Positions 41,590-49,887 of a DNA stretch of 64,000 bases are shown here, in pieces. The position numbers were made by a program, and so were the translations under genes. Source of the stretch: Luteitalea pratensis (lineage in GTDB: Bacteria > Acidobacteriota > Vicinamibacteria > Vicinamibacterales > Vicinamibacteraceae); the NCBI RefSeq assembly GCF_001618865.1, contig NZ_CP015136.1, forward strand, positions 2,329,001-2,393,000. Direction: 5' to 3'. The notes beneath the pieces were generated by a model. The model had not been told where the DNA came from and searched no databases. It saw nothing but the letters and a program-made list of their open reading frames with translations. The stretch's first letter is position 1. Every line of letters begins with the position of its first letter.

Positions 41590-43724
41590 CCGTTGGGGGC
41601 GTCGACACTCGCGATGAGCCAGGTACCTCCTGTCCGCTGCAACGCGAACCGCCACCGGCCCTGCTGGATGCGCGTCGAGGAGTCGCCGACGCGCGGCCGG
41701 TAACGTCGCGTGCCAAGGCACGAGGCAATGGCACTGTCGCCGGTCACGGCGGTCGTGCACGACAACAGCGTCAGTCGCTGCTCACGCAATCCGGTGAACG
41801 TCTTGACCAGCGCCTGGCGGTCAGCCGACGGCCACACCGCCTTGGTGGCGCGGGCGTCCTGCCGGTTGTACGCGACGGCATAGCGCTGGATGGCGCCGAG
41901 TACGGCGGGCGCGGCCTGCGGTCGCGGCCGCGGTGCACTCGGCGTCACCGGCAGTCCGATGCCGGGAAACGTCTCGGCAGGAATCGTGACGGGGAACGGG
42001 GACACCGGCGCCTTCACGAGGCGGCTGGCCGGCACCATGCGCTGCAGCACCGTTGACGACCCGACGGCTCCGGTTTCCGCAGGCGCCGGGCGCGTCAGAT
42101 GCGGCGGAGATTCGGTGGCGGCGACATTTGCCGTGGCCGGCACTGGCGGTCCGCCGACGATGGCGAAGAGGACGCCCATCAGCATCCCGCCACCGACGAG
42201 GGCGAACCGCTCGACGGGTTCGACGCGGGATCGGGCCAGGGCAGCGCGCGCCGCAATGACCCAGGCACGCATGTGTGCCGCCGCCAGGTGCGGGCGTCCG
42301 GGGAAGGGCACCGCGTGTGTCTCGTCGAGCACCGGGATCTCCGGCGCGTCCATGGCCGGCTCCTCCGGGATCGCCCACGGCTCCGCGGCCGGCGGCCACT
42401 CGGATTCCGGCGTCGCCTCGATGAACTCCACGACCTGCGGCCACTCCCTGGTGAGCACCACTTCCCTGGCTTCCGGCTGCCCGGTGGCCCGCGGCAGTTC
42501 CACGATCGGTGGCAACGCGGCGACTTGCGGCACCTCGTGGGGCTCCGGCAACGCGTGCGCGGCAAGCAGCGCGTGGACGTCCGGCGGAGCCTGGAACACG
42601 TGCAGCACCGGTACGTCCAGGAACTCCAGGTTCTCCCGCAACTGCAGGGCCATCGCCATGTCGAGGACGTCCGGTGCCTGCAGCACCGGAGGCGGGTCCG
42701 GCACTTCGGCGTGTGCCGCCGCCTGTTGCGGGAGTTCCGGCAGTTCCGGCCACTGCGCCGCCTGCGGCGTGTCCTCCGCAGCCTCGAACTGCGGCACCGT
42801 CGGTACGTCCGCATGCTTGTGCTGCGGCAGGGCCGTGGCCACGTCGAGCAACTCCGCCGCCTGCAGCACCAGGGGCACGTCCGGCATGTCGGTCAGCGCC
42901 AGGACCGCCGCCAGCTCCGGAAGCGCCGCCAACTCCGGAATCTCCGAGAACTCCGGCAGCTCCGCCACATCCGGCGTGTCCTCCGCGGCCTCGACCTGTG
43001 GCACCACGGGTACGTCCACGGGCTCCGCGTTCTCACGCAGCGGTGGGGCCGTTGCCCCGTCGAGGCGTTCAGTCGCCTGCAGCACCAGCGGCACGTCCGG
43101 CATGTCGGTCAGCGCCAGGACCGCCGCCAGCTCCGGAAGCGCCGCCAACTCCGGAATCTCCGAGAACTCCGGCAGCTCCGCCACATCCGGCGTGTCCTCC
43201 GCGGCCTCGACCTGTGGCACCACCCCTAAGTCCGGGAGGTCGGGGGTTTCCCGCAACGGCAGGGCCGTGGCCGCATCCGGGAGCTCGGGCGTCTGAAGCA
43301 CCAGAGGCATGTCCGGCAGGTCGGTGTGGGTCACCGCCAGAAGCGTCGTCAGTTCCGGGAACTCCGGCGGCGCCGGCAACTCCGACAGCACTGGAAGCTC
43401 CGACAGCTCCGGAATCTCCGAGGACTCGATGGCTGGGAATGGTGATTCCGCGGCGTCGGGCCATTCGCCACTCGGCGGAGGCGTCAGCGCTTGGTCGGCG
43501 AACTGGATGCCAGGCGTGACCGCGGCGTCGGCAGGCTCGTCGAGATGCCGCCGCTTCATCAGCGCCTCGCGACAGTCCTGCGGTGCGGCGGCGGGTCGGT
43601 CGTCGACTCGCCAGAGCACCTGTCCGTCCTCCCCGTGCACGATCTCGATCACATCGAGATCCTGCAGGTCCGCGGCCGGGACAGGCCAACTGAGGTCCCG
43701 CCGCAACCGGGCCCGTGTCGTCAT
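41586..43724 (-). CDS. Repeat-rich single-pass membrane protein with C-terminal NTF2-like domain
   Basis: Protein of 712 residues that I cannot place in a known family. Residues 1-60 form a small charged head (LQDLDVIEIVHGEDGQVLWR). Residues about 100-400 are acidic, Pro/Leu/Glu-rich repeats of about 72 residues, such as TPDVAELPEFSEIPELAALP and LTDMPDVPLVLQ; two units are nearly identical. A Pro/Glu-rich spacer leads to one transmembrane helix (FALVGGGMLMGVLFAIVGG, about 512-530), a second linker, and a C-terminal NTF2/SnoaL-like domain (GAIQRYAVAYNRQDARATKA; WRFALQRTGGTWLIASVDA). The acidic repeats would be cytoplasmic and the NTF2-like domain periplasmic by the positive-inside rule (AARAALARSRVEP precedes the helix). 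Confidence 0.8.
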   Translation of the reverse strand: MTTRARLRRDLSWPVPAADLQDLDVIEIVHGEDGQVLWRVDDRPAAAPQDCREALMKRRHLDEPADAAVTPGIQFADQALTPPPSGEWPDAAESPFPAIESSEIPELSELPVLSELPAPPEFPELTTLLAVTHTDLPDMPLVLQTPELPDAATALPLRETPDLPDLGVVPQVEAAEDTPDVAELPEFSEIPELAALPELAAVLALTDMPDVPLVLQATERLDGATAPPLRENAEPVDVPVVPQVEAAEDTPDVAELPEFSEIPELAALPELAAVLALTDMPDVPLVLQAAELLDVATALPQHKHADVPTVPQFEAAEDTPQAAQWPELPELPQQAAAHAEVPDPPPVLQAPDVLDMAMALQLRENLEFLDVPVLHVFQAPPDVHALLAAHALPEPHEVPQVAALPPIVELPRATGQPEAREVVLTREWPQVVEFIEATPESEWPPAAEPWAIPEEPAMDAPEIPVLDETHAVPFPGRPHLAAAHMRAWVIAARAALARSRVEPVERFALVGGGMLMGVLFAIVGGPPVPATANVAATESPPHLTRPAPAETGAVGSSTVLQRMVPASRLVKAPVSPFPVTIPAETFPGIGLPVTPSAPRPRPQAAPAVLGAIQRYAVAYNRQDARATKAVWPSADRQALVKTFTGLREQRLTLLSCTTAVTGDSAIASCLGTRRYRPRVGDSSTRIQQGRWRFALQRTGGTWLIASVDAPNG
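42861..43225. repeat. 216-bp in-frame tandem duplication in the repeat-rich gene
   Basis: The segment beginning CTGCAGCACCAG recurs at 42861 and 43077, an exact offset of 216 bp (72 codons), and is almost identical for about 145 bases. Flanking copies at lower identity extend the array on both sides. Confidence 0.85.
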
Positions 43725-43857
43725 CGTCGCCTCGCGCTGACGCGAGTATGTGACGTTCGCGTGCGGAAGAACAGGTCAGCCATTCACCCGTAGCATTGGC
43801 AGTCCGCCAATTGCTGTGGCTCTGGCTCCCCGATACCTGTATCGCGCGCGGTGACGG

Positions 43858-43863
43858 TAGTCT
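43858..43863 (+). promoter_or_regulatory. Putative -10 box
   Basis: TAGTCT lies 14 nt before ATG 43878 and just upstream of the ribosome site AAGGA, supporting that ATG over the in-frame GTG at 43851. Confidence 0.35.
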
Positions 43864-43877
43864 GGCAAGGACGATCC

Positions 43878-46304
43878 ATGCAGATTGCCGCGTACCCCGT
43901 GTCCGGGCCCGATGCCGAAGAAGCGCGGCGCAAGGACTACAGTCTCGTCGGGACTGACACGCCGCTGGCTATCGAGCGTGGCCTGGCGGAAGCCGACTGG
44001 TACACGTCGCCCGTGCCCAGGACCGTCATGCGCGAGCTGCTCGAACGCAGCGACGGTCCGGCGCTGCGTGACACGCTCCTGTACTTCGCGTTGATCGCTG
44101 CGAGCGGGTACGCGACCTGGCGCCTGTGGGGTTCCTGGTGGGCGCTCGTGCCGATGATGGCCTACGGCGTTCTGTATGCGTCGGCGTCCGACGCGCGATG
44201 GCACGAGGCGGGACACGGTACCGCTTTCCGCACCGACTGGATGAACAACGCCCTGTACGAGCTGGCCTCGTTCATGGTGCTGCGTGAGTCGGTGCCGTGG
44301 CGGTGGAGTCACACGCGTCACCACAGCGACACGATCATCGTCGGCCGCGACCCCGAGATTGCGGTGCCGAGGCCTCCCGATCTGCGGGAGATGTTCCTCA
44401 AGTGCTTCAACTACCGCGCCTGGCGTCGTTACCTCGGCAACATCGCGATCCACTGCGCCGGCCGCGTGACGGCGATCGAGGCAACGTTCATCCCGCCGTC
44501 CGAATACGCCGCGGTGTACGTGCGGGCCCGCGTCTACGCCATCGTCCTGCTGGCGATGATCGCGTCGTGCGTGTACTACCGGACGTGGCTGCCGTTCGTC
44601 TTCGTGTTCGGCCCGAACGTGTACGGCGCGTGGCTGATGGCGGTCTACGGCTGGACGCAGCACACGGCGCTGGCGGAGAACGTCCTCGATCACCGGCTCA
44701 ACTGCCGGACGATCCTGATGAACCCGGTGCACCGGTTCCTCTACTGGAACATGAACTACCACACCGAGCACCACATGTTCCCGCTCGTGCCGTACCACCA
44801 GCTGCCGCGGTTGCACGCGATCGTGAAGGACGATTGCCCGGCGCCGTATCGCAGCCTGACGGCAGCCTACCGCGAGATGATCCCGGCGATCCTGCGCCAG
44901 CGTCGCGACCCGGGCTGGTACATCCGGCGGACACTGCCGCCCACCGCACGTCCGGTCGGCACCAGGCCCACCGCGGCCGCGATCATGACCGATGGGCGCC
45001 TGATCGTTGACGGATGGGTCGACGTGTGCGCGGCAGACGAGCTCGCAACCGAGGACGTGATGCGTGTCGACCACGCGCATCACACGTACGCGATCCATCG
45101 CACCGCGCAGGGCGCCGTGCACGCCACTGACGGGATGTGCACGCACGGCAACACGCACCTGGCCGACGGACTGGTGCTCGGGACGGTCGTCGAGTGCCCG
45201 AAGCACAACGGCCGGTTCGATGTGATCACCGGCGAACCACGACGCCTGCCCGCCTGCGTCGCGCTCAGAACCCACCGCGTGCGCGAGGAAAGCGGCCGCA
45301 TCCTGCTGGACGTGGCGCGCGTCTCCGCGCCTGGTGCGACCACGCCCGTGTACGACCTGCAGGTCGTCAGCAACCACAACGTCGCGACGTTCATCAAGGA
45401 ACTCGTACTGGCTCCGCGCGAGACCGCAGGGTCGTCGGGCGACCGGGAATCGGGAGTCGGGAGTCGAGAGTCGGCGACCGGGCTCGGCACCCAGGATGAT
45501 GCAGTCCCGACGGCCGACGGCCGAATGACGAAGGCCGGCAACGGCAATCGGTTGCCCTCGTACCTGCCCGGTCAGTACATGCAGTTGCACGTTCCGGCCT
45601 ACGGCGCCCTGCGGTTCGAGGACATCGTCGTGGACGAGCCCTATGCGTCGGTGTGGCGAGCGCATCATCTCTTCGATCTCGGGGCGGGCAACGACCTCGA
45701 GATGAAGCGCAACTACTCGATTGCCACCAACCCGGCGTCGGCGGCGCGAGAACTGCGCTTCAATGTCCGGATCGCGACACCACCGGCCGGCCAGGACTGC
45801 GATGCCGGTGCAGGGTCGTCATGGGTCTGGCGGCTGAAGGCGGGCGACACCGTGCAGGCAAGCGGACCCTTCGGCAGCTTCCTGGTGCCCGACGGCGAGC
45901 ACGAACTCGTCTACGTGGGCGGCGGCGCCGGCATGGCGCCGATCCGCTCGCACCTCTCGTATCTTTTCGACACCCTGCGCACCACGCGGCGCGTGACCTA
46001 CTGGTACGGCGCGCGTTCGCGTCAGGAGGCGTTCTATCTGGATTATTTCCGCGAGCTCGAAGCGCAGTTCCCCAACTTCCACTTTCACCTCGCGCTCTCA
46101 GCGCCGCTGCAGGGCGACGCCTGGGATGGGCCAACCGGTTTGATCCACGACGTGCTTCGCCGCGAACATCTCGCACGCCACGCGGCGCCAGACGCGGCCG
46201 CCTACTTCGTCTGCGGTCCCCCGGTCATGGTGCAGGCCACGCGCGAGATGCTTCGGCACGAGTTCGGCGTCGCTGCCGACGCGATCATCGCGGACGAGTT
46301 CTGA
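43878..46304 (+). CDS. Fatty-acid-desaturase / Rieske ferredoxin / NAD(P)H reductase fusion
   Basis: Single polypeptide of 808 residues that unites the three parts of a MocDEF-like oxygenase. Residues about 1-355 are a membrane desaturase with His boxes HEAGH, HTRHH and HTEHH. Residues about 370-485 are a Rieske [2Fe-2S] domain with ligands in CTHGNTH and CPKH. Residues about 505-808 are an NqrF-like FAD/NAD reductase (RNYSIATNP for flavin, GGGAGMAPIRS and VCGPPVM for NAD). Electrons would flow NAD(P)H to FAD to Rieske to the di-iron site within one chain. The substrate is unknown; rhizopine MocD and lipid hydroxylases are relatives. AAGGA precedes the ATG at 43878. The Rieske-reductase linker contains a 7-bp repeat array. 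Confidence 0.88.
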   Translation: MQIAAYPVSGPDAEEARRKDYSLVGTDTPLAIERGLAEADWYTSPVPRTVMRELLERSDGPALRDTLLYFALIAASGYATWRLWGSWWALVPMMAYGVLYASASDARWHEAGHGTAFRTDWMNNALYELASFMVLRESVPWRWSHTRHHSDTIIVGRDPEIAVPRPPDLREMFLKCFNYRAWRRYLGNIAIHCAGRVTAIEATFIPPSEYAAVYVRARVYAIVLLAMIASCVYYRTWLPFVFVFGPNVYGAWLMAVYGWTQHTALAENVLDHRLNCRTILMNPVHRFLYWNMNYHTEHHMFPLVPYHQLPRLHAIVKDDCPAPYRSLTAAYREMIPAILRQRRDPGWYIRRTLPPTARPVGTRPTAAAIMTDGRLIVDGWVDVCAADELATEDVMRVDHAHHTYAIHRTAQGAVHATDGMCTHGNTHLADGLVLGTVVECPKHNGRFDVITGEPRRLPACVALRTHRVREESGRILLDVARVSAPGATTPVYDLQVVSNHNVATFIKELVLAPRETAGSSGDRESGVGSRESATGLGTQDDAVPTADGRMTKAGNGNRLPSYLPGQYMQLHVPAYGALRFEDIVVDEPYASVWRAHHLFDLGAGNDLEMKRNYSIATNPASAARELRFNVRIATPPAGQDCDAGAGSSWVWRLKAGDTVQASGPFGSFLVPDGEHELVYVGGGAGMAPIRSHLSYLFDTLRTTRRVTYWYGARSRQEAFYLDYFRELEAQFPNFHFHLALSAPLQGDAWDGPTGLIHDVLRREHLARHAAPDAAAYFVCGPPVMVQATREMLRHEFGVAADAIIADEF
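45443..45484 (+). repeat. 7-bp array inside a coding region (linker)
   Basis: Six heptamers in register (CCGGGAA, TCGGGAG twice, TCGAGAG, TCGGCGA, CCGGGCT), the same type as the intergenic arrays at 3375 and 19894. It encodes the linker piece DRESGVGSRESATG, which has a 7-residue period. Confidence 0.85.
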
Positions 46305-46439
46305 GCACCAGCGCCGTTCGCGGATGCCCCCCAGCTTCAGGGCGTCATGGAGGGCTCTGGATCGGGCGCAGTCAGTCAGTCCTCTGCGTGCCGGCGGCTT
46401 GCCTCCGCCACGACGCGGCATCGCTGCCGTGCTCCAGGG

Positions 46440-46478
46440 GTCAACGTTTCTGTTGACCAAGTCAACGGTTTTGTTCAC
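46440..46478. promoter_or_regulatory. Operator-like direct and inverted repeats before the HicA-like fragment
   Basis: GTCAAC-GTTTCT-GTTGAC (46440-46457) is followed 21 bp later by GTCAACGGTTTTGTTCAC. Each half-site pair is a dyad, and the two copies are in tandem 10-48 bases before GTG 46488. This is the layout of a TA-module operator. Confidence 0.4.
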
Positions 46479-46487
46479 CGTCGCAGA

Positions 46488-46622
46488 GTGACGGCGGCCG
46501 AACTTCTTCGATGGCTGCGGAAGCAGGGCTGCGTCATTGACAAGACTCGCGGCAAGGGAGGGCACGTGATGGTGATGCGCGCGCCTCATAGTGGAGCCGA
46601 CGAATGGAGTGGACGGACCTGA
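46488..46622 (+). pseudogene. HicA-like toxin fragment
   Basis: GTG 46488 opens a 44-residue frame, VTAAELLRWLRKQGCVIDKT then RGKGGHVMVMR, which matches the core of the HicA mRNA-interferase fold including the GKGxH catalytic histidine. It ends soon after, lacking the usual C-terminal 20-30 residues. It is followed by a HicB-like start, so this looks like a decayed hicAB module. Confidence 0.55.
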
Positions 46623-46800
46623 CATATCCGATCGAACTGCGCCCGGATGACAACGGTACAAGGCGCTGCAGCACCCACCGTCTCTCGAAGCTCTGGCCGA
46701 CATGGCCGTGGGCGGAGACTCCTCTAGATTTGTCCTTCGCGCATCGACTCTTCGGGCGTCTGCGGACGCGCGAATGGCCGGTGACATCGCGACCAACTGA
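46607..46800 (+). pseudogene. HicB-like antitoxin remnant
   Basis: The words LTYPIELRPDDNGT, typical of the HicB N-terminus, are followed by loss of frame. A different frame then reads ALADMAVGGDSSRFVLRAST to a stop near 46800, which I do not recognise. No intact antitoxin can be built. The stretch 46305-46802 otherwise holds no gene. Confidence 0.45.
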
Positions 46801-46802
46801 CG

Positions 46803-48053
46803 TCAGATCGTCATCGGTTCAAGCCTGGGTAGCAGCAGGTGGATCGCGAGCAGCGCGAGCGAGTACGTGCACGCCGCGATCGCGAACGGGACGACGAAGT
46901 TGTCGTGCGTCGCATACAGCACGCGTGCGACGAGTTGGGCGAAGAACATGCCGGCAATCGAGCCCGCCATGCCGCCGATCCCGACCACGGAACTGACTGC
47001 CTGCCGGGGTACGGTGTCGCTCACGAGCGTGAACAGGTTGGCCGCGTAGCCGCAATGCGCGGCCGCGGCGAGCGTGACGATGGCCACGGCCCACCACACG
47101 TGTGTCACGGGCACGAGCGGCGTGATGAACACCGGCAGGATGCACGCCGAGCAGGCGAGCAGGGCCGTCTTGCGCGCCGCATTGACCGTCCATCCCGCGC
47201 GCAGCAGTTTCGACGACAGCCACCCGCCCCCGACACCGCCGGCGCTCGCCACCGTGAAGATCACCACCAGGGGCAGGCTGCTCTGCGTCAGCCCGAGCCC
47301 GAACTGCTTGTTGAGGAAGTCGGGCACCCAGAAGATGTAGAACCACCACACCGGCGACGACGCCATCATGCCGATCATGAAGGCCCACGTCTGCGGCTTG
47401 CCCAGGAGCGCGGCCCACGGCAGGTGCGGATGCGGCGGTTCCGGCGGATCCTTGCGGATGTAGGCGAGTTCCTCGGCGTTCACGAGTGGATGCTGGTCCG
47501 GCGCCCGGTAGAGCCAGAGCCAGACCGCCAGCCACACGAAGCCGATGGCTCCGGTCGCGACGAAGGCGCCCTGCCACCCCCAGCGGCCCGCCAGCCACGG
47601 CACCACGACGGGGCAGGTGATCGCGCCGACGTTGCTGCCGGCATTGAACATGCCGGTGGCGAAGGCGCGCTGCTCCCTGGGAAACCACTCGCTGACGCCC
47701 TTGACCGCGGCAGGCAACGTCCCGCCCTCGGCCAGGCCGAGGGCGGCTCGCGCGACGCTGAAGCCGAGCACCGTGCTCATCGCGCCGTGCGCCATTGCCG
47801 CGAGGCTCCACAGCGCCACGGCCACCGAGAAACCGAGGCGGATGCCGAACCGATCCAGCAGGCGGCCCGAGACGGCATAACCGATGGCGTAGGCGGCCTG
47901 GAATGCGGTGACCATCCAGCCGTAGTCCCGCTGGTCCCAGCCGAGCGCCTGATCGAGGACCGGCTTCAGGACGCCGATGACGGCACGGTCGACGTAGTTG
48001 ATCGTGACGGCGAAGAAGAGGAGCGCGACGACCGTCCAGCGGACGTGGCTCAC
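46803..48053 (-). CDS. MFS transporter, hexuronate/sugar-acid type (ACS family)
   Basis: Major-facilitator permease of 416 residues with twelve hydrophobic segments. The N-terminal motif INYVDRAVIGVLKPVL and the cytoplasmic loop GRLLDRFGIRLGF fit the anion:cation symporter family (ExuT/GarP-like), which imports hexuronates, glucarate or related acids. The start is set at GTG 48053, where it overlaps the TGA of the upstream DUF1080 gene by 4 bp; the frame is open to 48092. Coupling to that gene suggests that the transported compound is its substrate or product. Confidence 0.85.
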   Translation of the reverse strand: MSHVRWTVVALLFFAVTINYVDRAVIGVLKPVLDQALGWDQRDYGWMVTAFQAAYAIGYAVSGRLLDRFGIRLGFSVAVALWSLAAMAHGAMSTVLGFSVARAALGLAEGGTLPAAVKGVSEWFPREQRAFATGMFNAGSNVGAITCPVVVPWLAGRWGWQGAFVATGAIGFVWLAVWLWLYRAPDQHPLVNAEELAYIRKDPPEPPHPHLPWAALLGKPQTWAFMIGMMASSPVWWFYIFWVPDFLNKQFGLGLTQSSLPLVVIFTVASAGGVGGGWLSSKLLRAGWTVNAARKTALLACSACILPVFITPLVPVTHVWWAVAIVTLAAAAHCGYAANLFTLVSDTVPRQAVSSVVGIGGMAGSIAGMFFAQLVARVLYATHDNFVVPFAIAACTYSLALLAIHLLLPRLEPMTI

Positions 48054-49570
48054 CGAGAGCCGAGCTCGCGGACCTTCAGGTTGCGGAACCACACCACCGT
48101 GTCGTGGTCCTGCAGCAGGATCGGCGTGCGGATCTTGTCGGCGAACCCCTTGACGTCCTTGAACTTGCTCGTGGCGATGCCGCGCGCGGCCTCAACGCTC
48201 GTCATGTCGTAGGCGAGCACGAGCGTGCCGTTCAGCCAGTGCTCCACGGTGGTGCCGCGGACGACGAGCCGGGACGAGTTCCACTCGCCGACAGGGCGGG
48301 CGGCCGTCTTCGCGGGCGGAATCACGTCGTACCACGCGCCGGTCTTCTGCCGCTCGGTCAGCGACATCACCGTGTAGTTGTCGTCGTCGATCGTCTGGTA
48401 CTCGTGACCGATCGCGCCGCCGGCGTTGCCGCGCGTTTCGTCGACGAAGTACTTGACGCCGCTGTTGCCCTGGAAGGAGAGCCGCCAGTCCCAGGCGAAC
48501 TCGAAGTCGCCGTAGGCGGTGGTCGTGATGATGTCGCCGCCCTTCCTGCCGAGGCCCTTGATCGTGCCCGCCTCGACCACCCAGCCCTCGGTGGGGAAGG
48601 ACTGCTTGGCGAAGCCCTTCCACCCCGTGGTGGTCTTGCCGTCGAACAGCAGCTTCCAGCCGTCGGCCTTCTCTTTGGCCGTCAGGACGTTCTGCGCCGT
48701 CGCACCGGCGGCGCCTTCGTCGAGTTGCGCGGCGATGCGGCGCCACGTCGCGATGTTGGCCGCGAGGTTCTGGCGCGGATCGCCCGGCACGTTGTACGCC
48801 TGCAGGCCGATCGGTCCCGTGTAGCCGGCCGCCCGCAGCTTGCGCAGGTACGCGACGAGATCGAAGTCGCCCTGGTCGAGCCGCGTGATGTAGTTCTTCG
48901 CAGCGACGTCGACGCCATTGATGCTGACGCGGGTCGCCTTGGCGGCCACGGCCTCGACCGCGGCGTCGACCTTGTCGCCGACGCCGCTCATGTACTCGTG
49001 ACACAGGTTGATGGTGGCGCCGAGATTCGAGCGATGCGCCTTGGCGACCACGCGTGCCGAGTCCAGCGCGTGCTCCACGTAGAAGCCGGCATGGCCGTAG
49101 AGCGCAACCTGCACGCCGTGCGGCTTTGCGAGGTCAGCCACCCGCTGCACCACCGCCACCGCCCTGGCCTCGTCGTCCGCACTGGCGCTCTTCGGCTTCT
49201 GCACGGTGATCCAGATCGTGGTGGGCGTGCCCTTCAGCATCGCCACGGCCTCCGGCAAGCGAGGGTCGAAGGCCTCCGCACGATCAATGTACGTGTACAG
49301 GTACAGGCCGTAGATCTTCAGGTCGACGGCGGCGAACGCCTTCTGCCAGCGCGCGAGGTCCTCGGGCGTCGTGTAGTTGTAGCTGATGCCGTCGTAGCCG
49401 AGTTCCTTGAGCGTCTGCGCCTGCTGCTCGGGTGTCCAGGAGCCGCGCCCGACGCCGTTGTCGAACACGAAGAATTCGGGCCTGGGCGCCGAAGCGTCGG
49501 CGAAGGCGGCCCGCCCCGCAAACGCTGGGGCGCTCGAGAGGAGCAGCACGAGGGCGAGCAGGGCGGTCAT
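48050..49570 (-). CDS. TIM-barrel sugar isomerase-like domain fused to DUF1080
   Basis: Exported protein of 506 residues with signal peptide TALLALVLLLSSAPAFAG. Residues about 30-285 form a xylose-isomerase-like TIM barrel (ELGYDGISYNY, GATINLCHEYMSGVG, GYTGPIGLQAYNVPGDP). Residues about 305-506 form a DUF1080/3-keto-disaccharide-hydrolase jelly roll (WKLLFDGKTTTGWKGF, GEWNSSRLVVRGTTVEHWLNG). This combines two activities on sugars in one chain; DUF1080 relatives hydrolyse 3-keto-glycosides. There is no ribosome site before ATG 49570: a REP-like hairpin sits 5 bases upstream. It is coupled to the MFS transporter gene. Confidence 0.83.
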   Translation of the reverse strand: MTALLALVLLLSSAPAFAGRAAFADASAPRPEFFVFDNGVGRGSWTPEQQAQTLKELGYDGISYNYTTPEDLARWQKAFAAVDLKIYGLYLYTYIDRAEAFDPRLPEAVAMLKGTPTTIWITVQKPKSASADDEARAVAVVQRVADLAKPHGVQVALYGHAGFYVEHALDSARVVAKAHRSNLGATINLCHEYMSGVGDKVDAAVEAVAAKATRVSINGVDVAAKNYITRLDQGDFDLVAYLRKLRAAGYTGPIGLQAYNVPGDPRQNLAANIATWRRIAAQLDEGAAGATAQNVLTAKEKADGWKLLFDGKTTTGWKGFAKQSFPTEGWVVEAGTIKGLGRKGGDIITTTAYGDFEFAWDWRLSFQGNSGVKYFVDETRGNAGGAIGHEYQTIDDDNYTVMSLTERQKTGAWYDVIPPAKTAARPVGEWNSSRLVVRGTTVEHWLNGTLVLAYDMTSVEAARGIATSKFKDVKGFADKIRTPILLQDHDTVVWFRNLKVRELGSR

Positions 49571-49575
49571 CGTGC

Positions 49576-49596
49576 GTCGAGCAAGCTCGACACCTA
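49576..49596 (-). repeat. REP-like hairpin at a start codon
   Basis: GTCGAGC-AA-GCTCGAC followed by ACCTAC, only 5 bases upstream of ATG 49570. A degenerate copy near 49615 and another at 49717 lie further upstream. The interval 49571-49887 is repeats only. Confidence 0.65.
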
Positions 49597-49716
49597 CACC
49601 CCAGAGGATCGAGCGTCGAGCAAGATCGACGGCGACACGCCGGAATACGACCGCGCCGATGAGGCTTTGCGTTGCAAACCGTGACTCCTCCGAGCATCCC
49701 GTCGAACGCCCGCCGA

Positions 49717-49740
49717 GCGTCGAGCAAGCTCGACGCCTAC
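49717..49740 (-). repeat. REP-like hairpin with GTAG head
   Basis: GCGTCGAGC-AA-GCTCGACGC followed by CTAC. Confidence 0.65.
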
Positions 49741-49887
49741 ACCTCTCAGCGCCGATATCCGCGCCGACGTTCGGCGTTCGACGTTCGACGTTCGTCGCGC
49801 TGCCCTCAGGTCCCCGGTGCCCGAAACCCGGTGCCCGGCCGAAGGCGGCGTTCGGCGTTCGACGTTCAACGTTCGTCAAGTCCGTCC

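Noticed and set aside
39546-42056. An 836-codon plus-strand frame overlapping the YncE-phosphoesterase gene.
   Set aside because: Arg-rich shadow of the real frame; it shows no recognisable domain.
41890-43296. A 468-codon Ser/Thr/Gly-rich plus-strand frame over the repeat-rich protein.
   Set aside because: It mirrors the repetitive DNA of the minus-strand gene. The minus strand has a membrane helix and an NTF2-like domain, so it is the coding strand.
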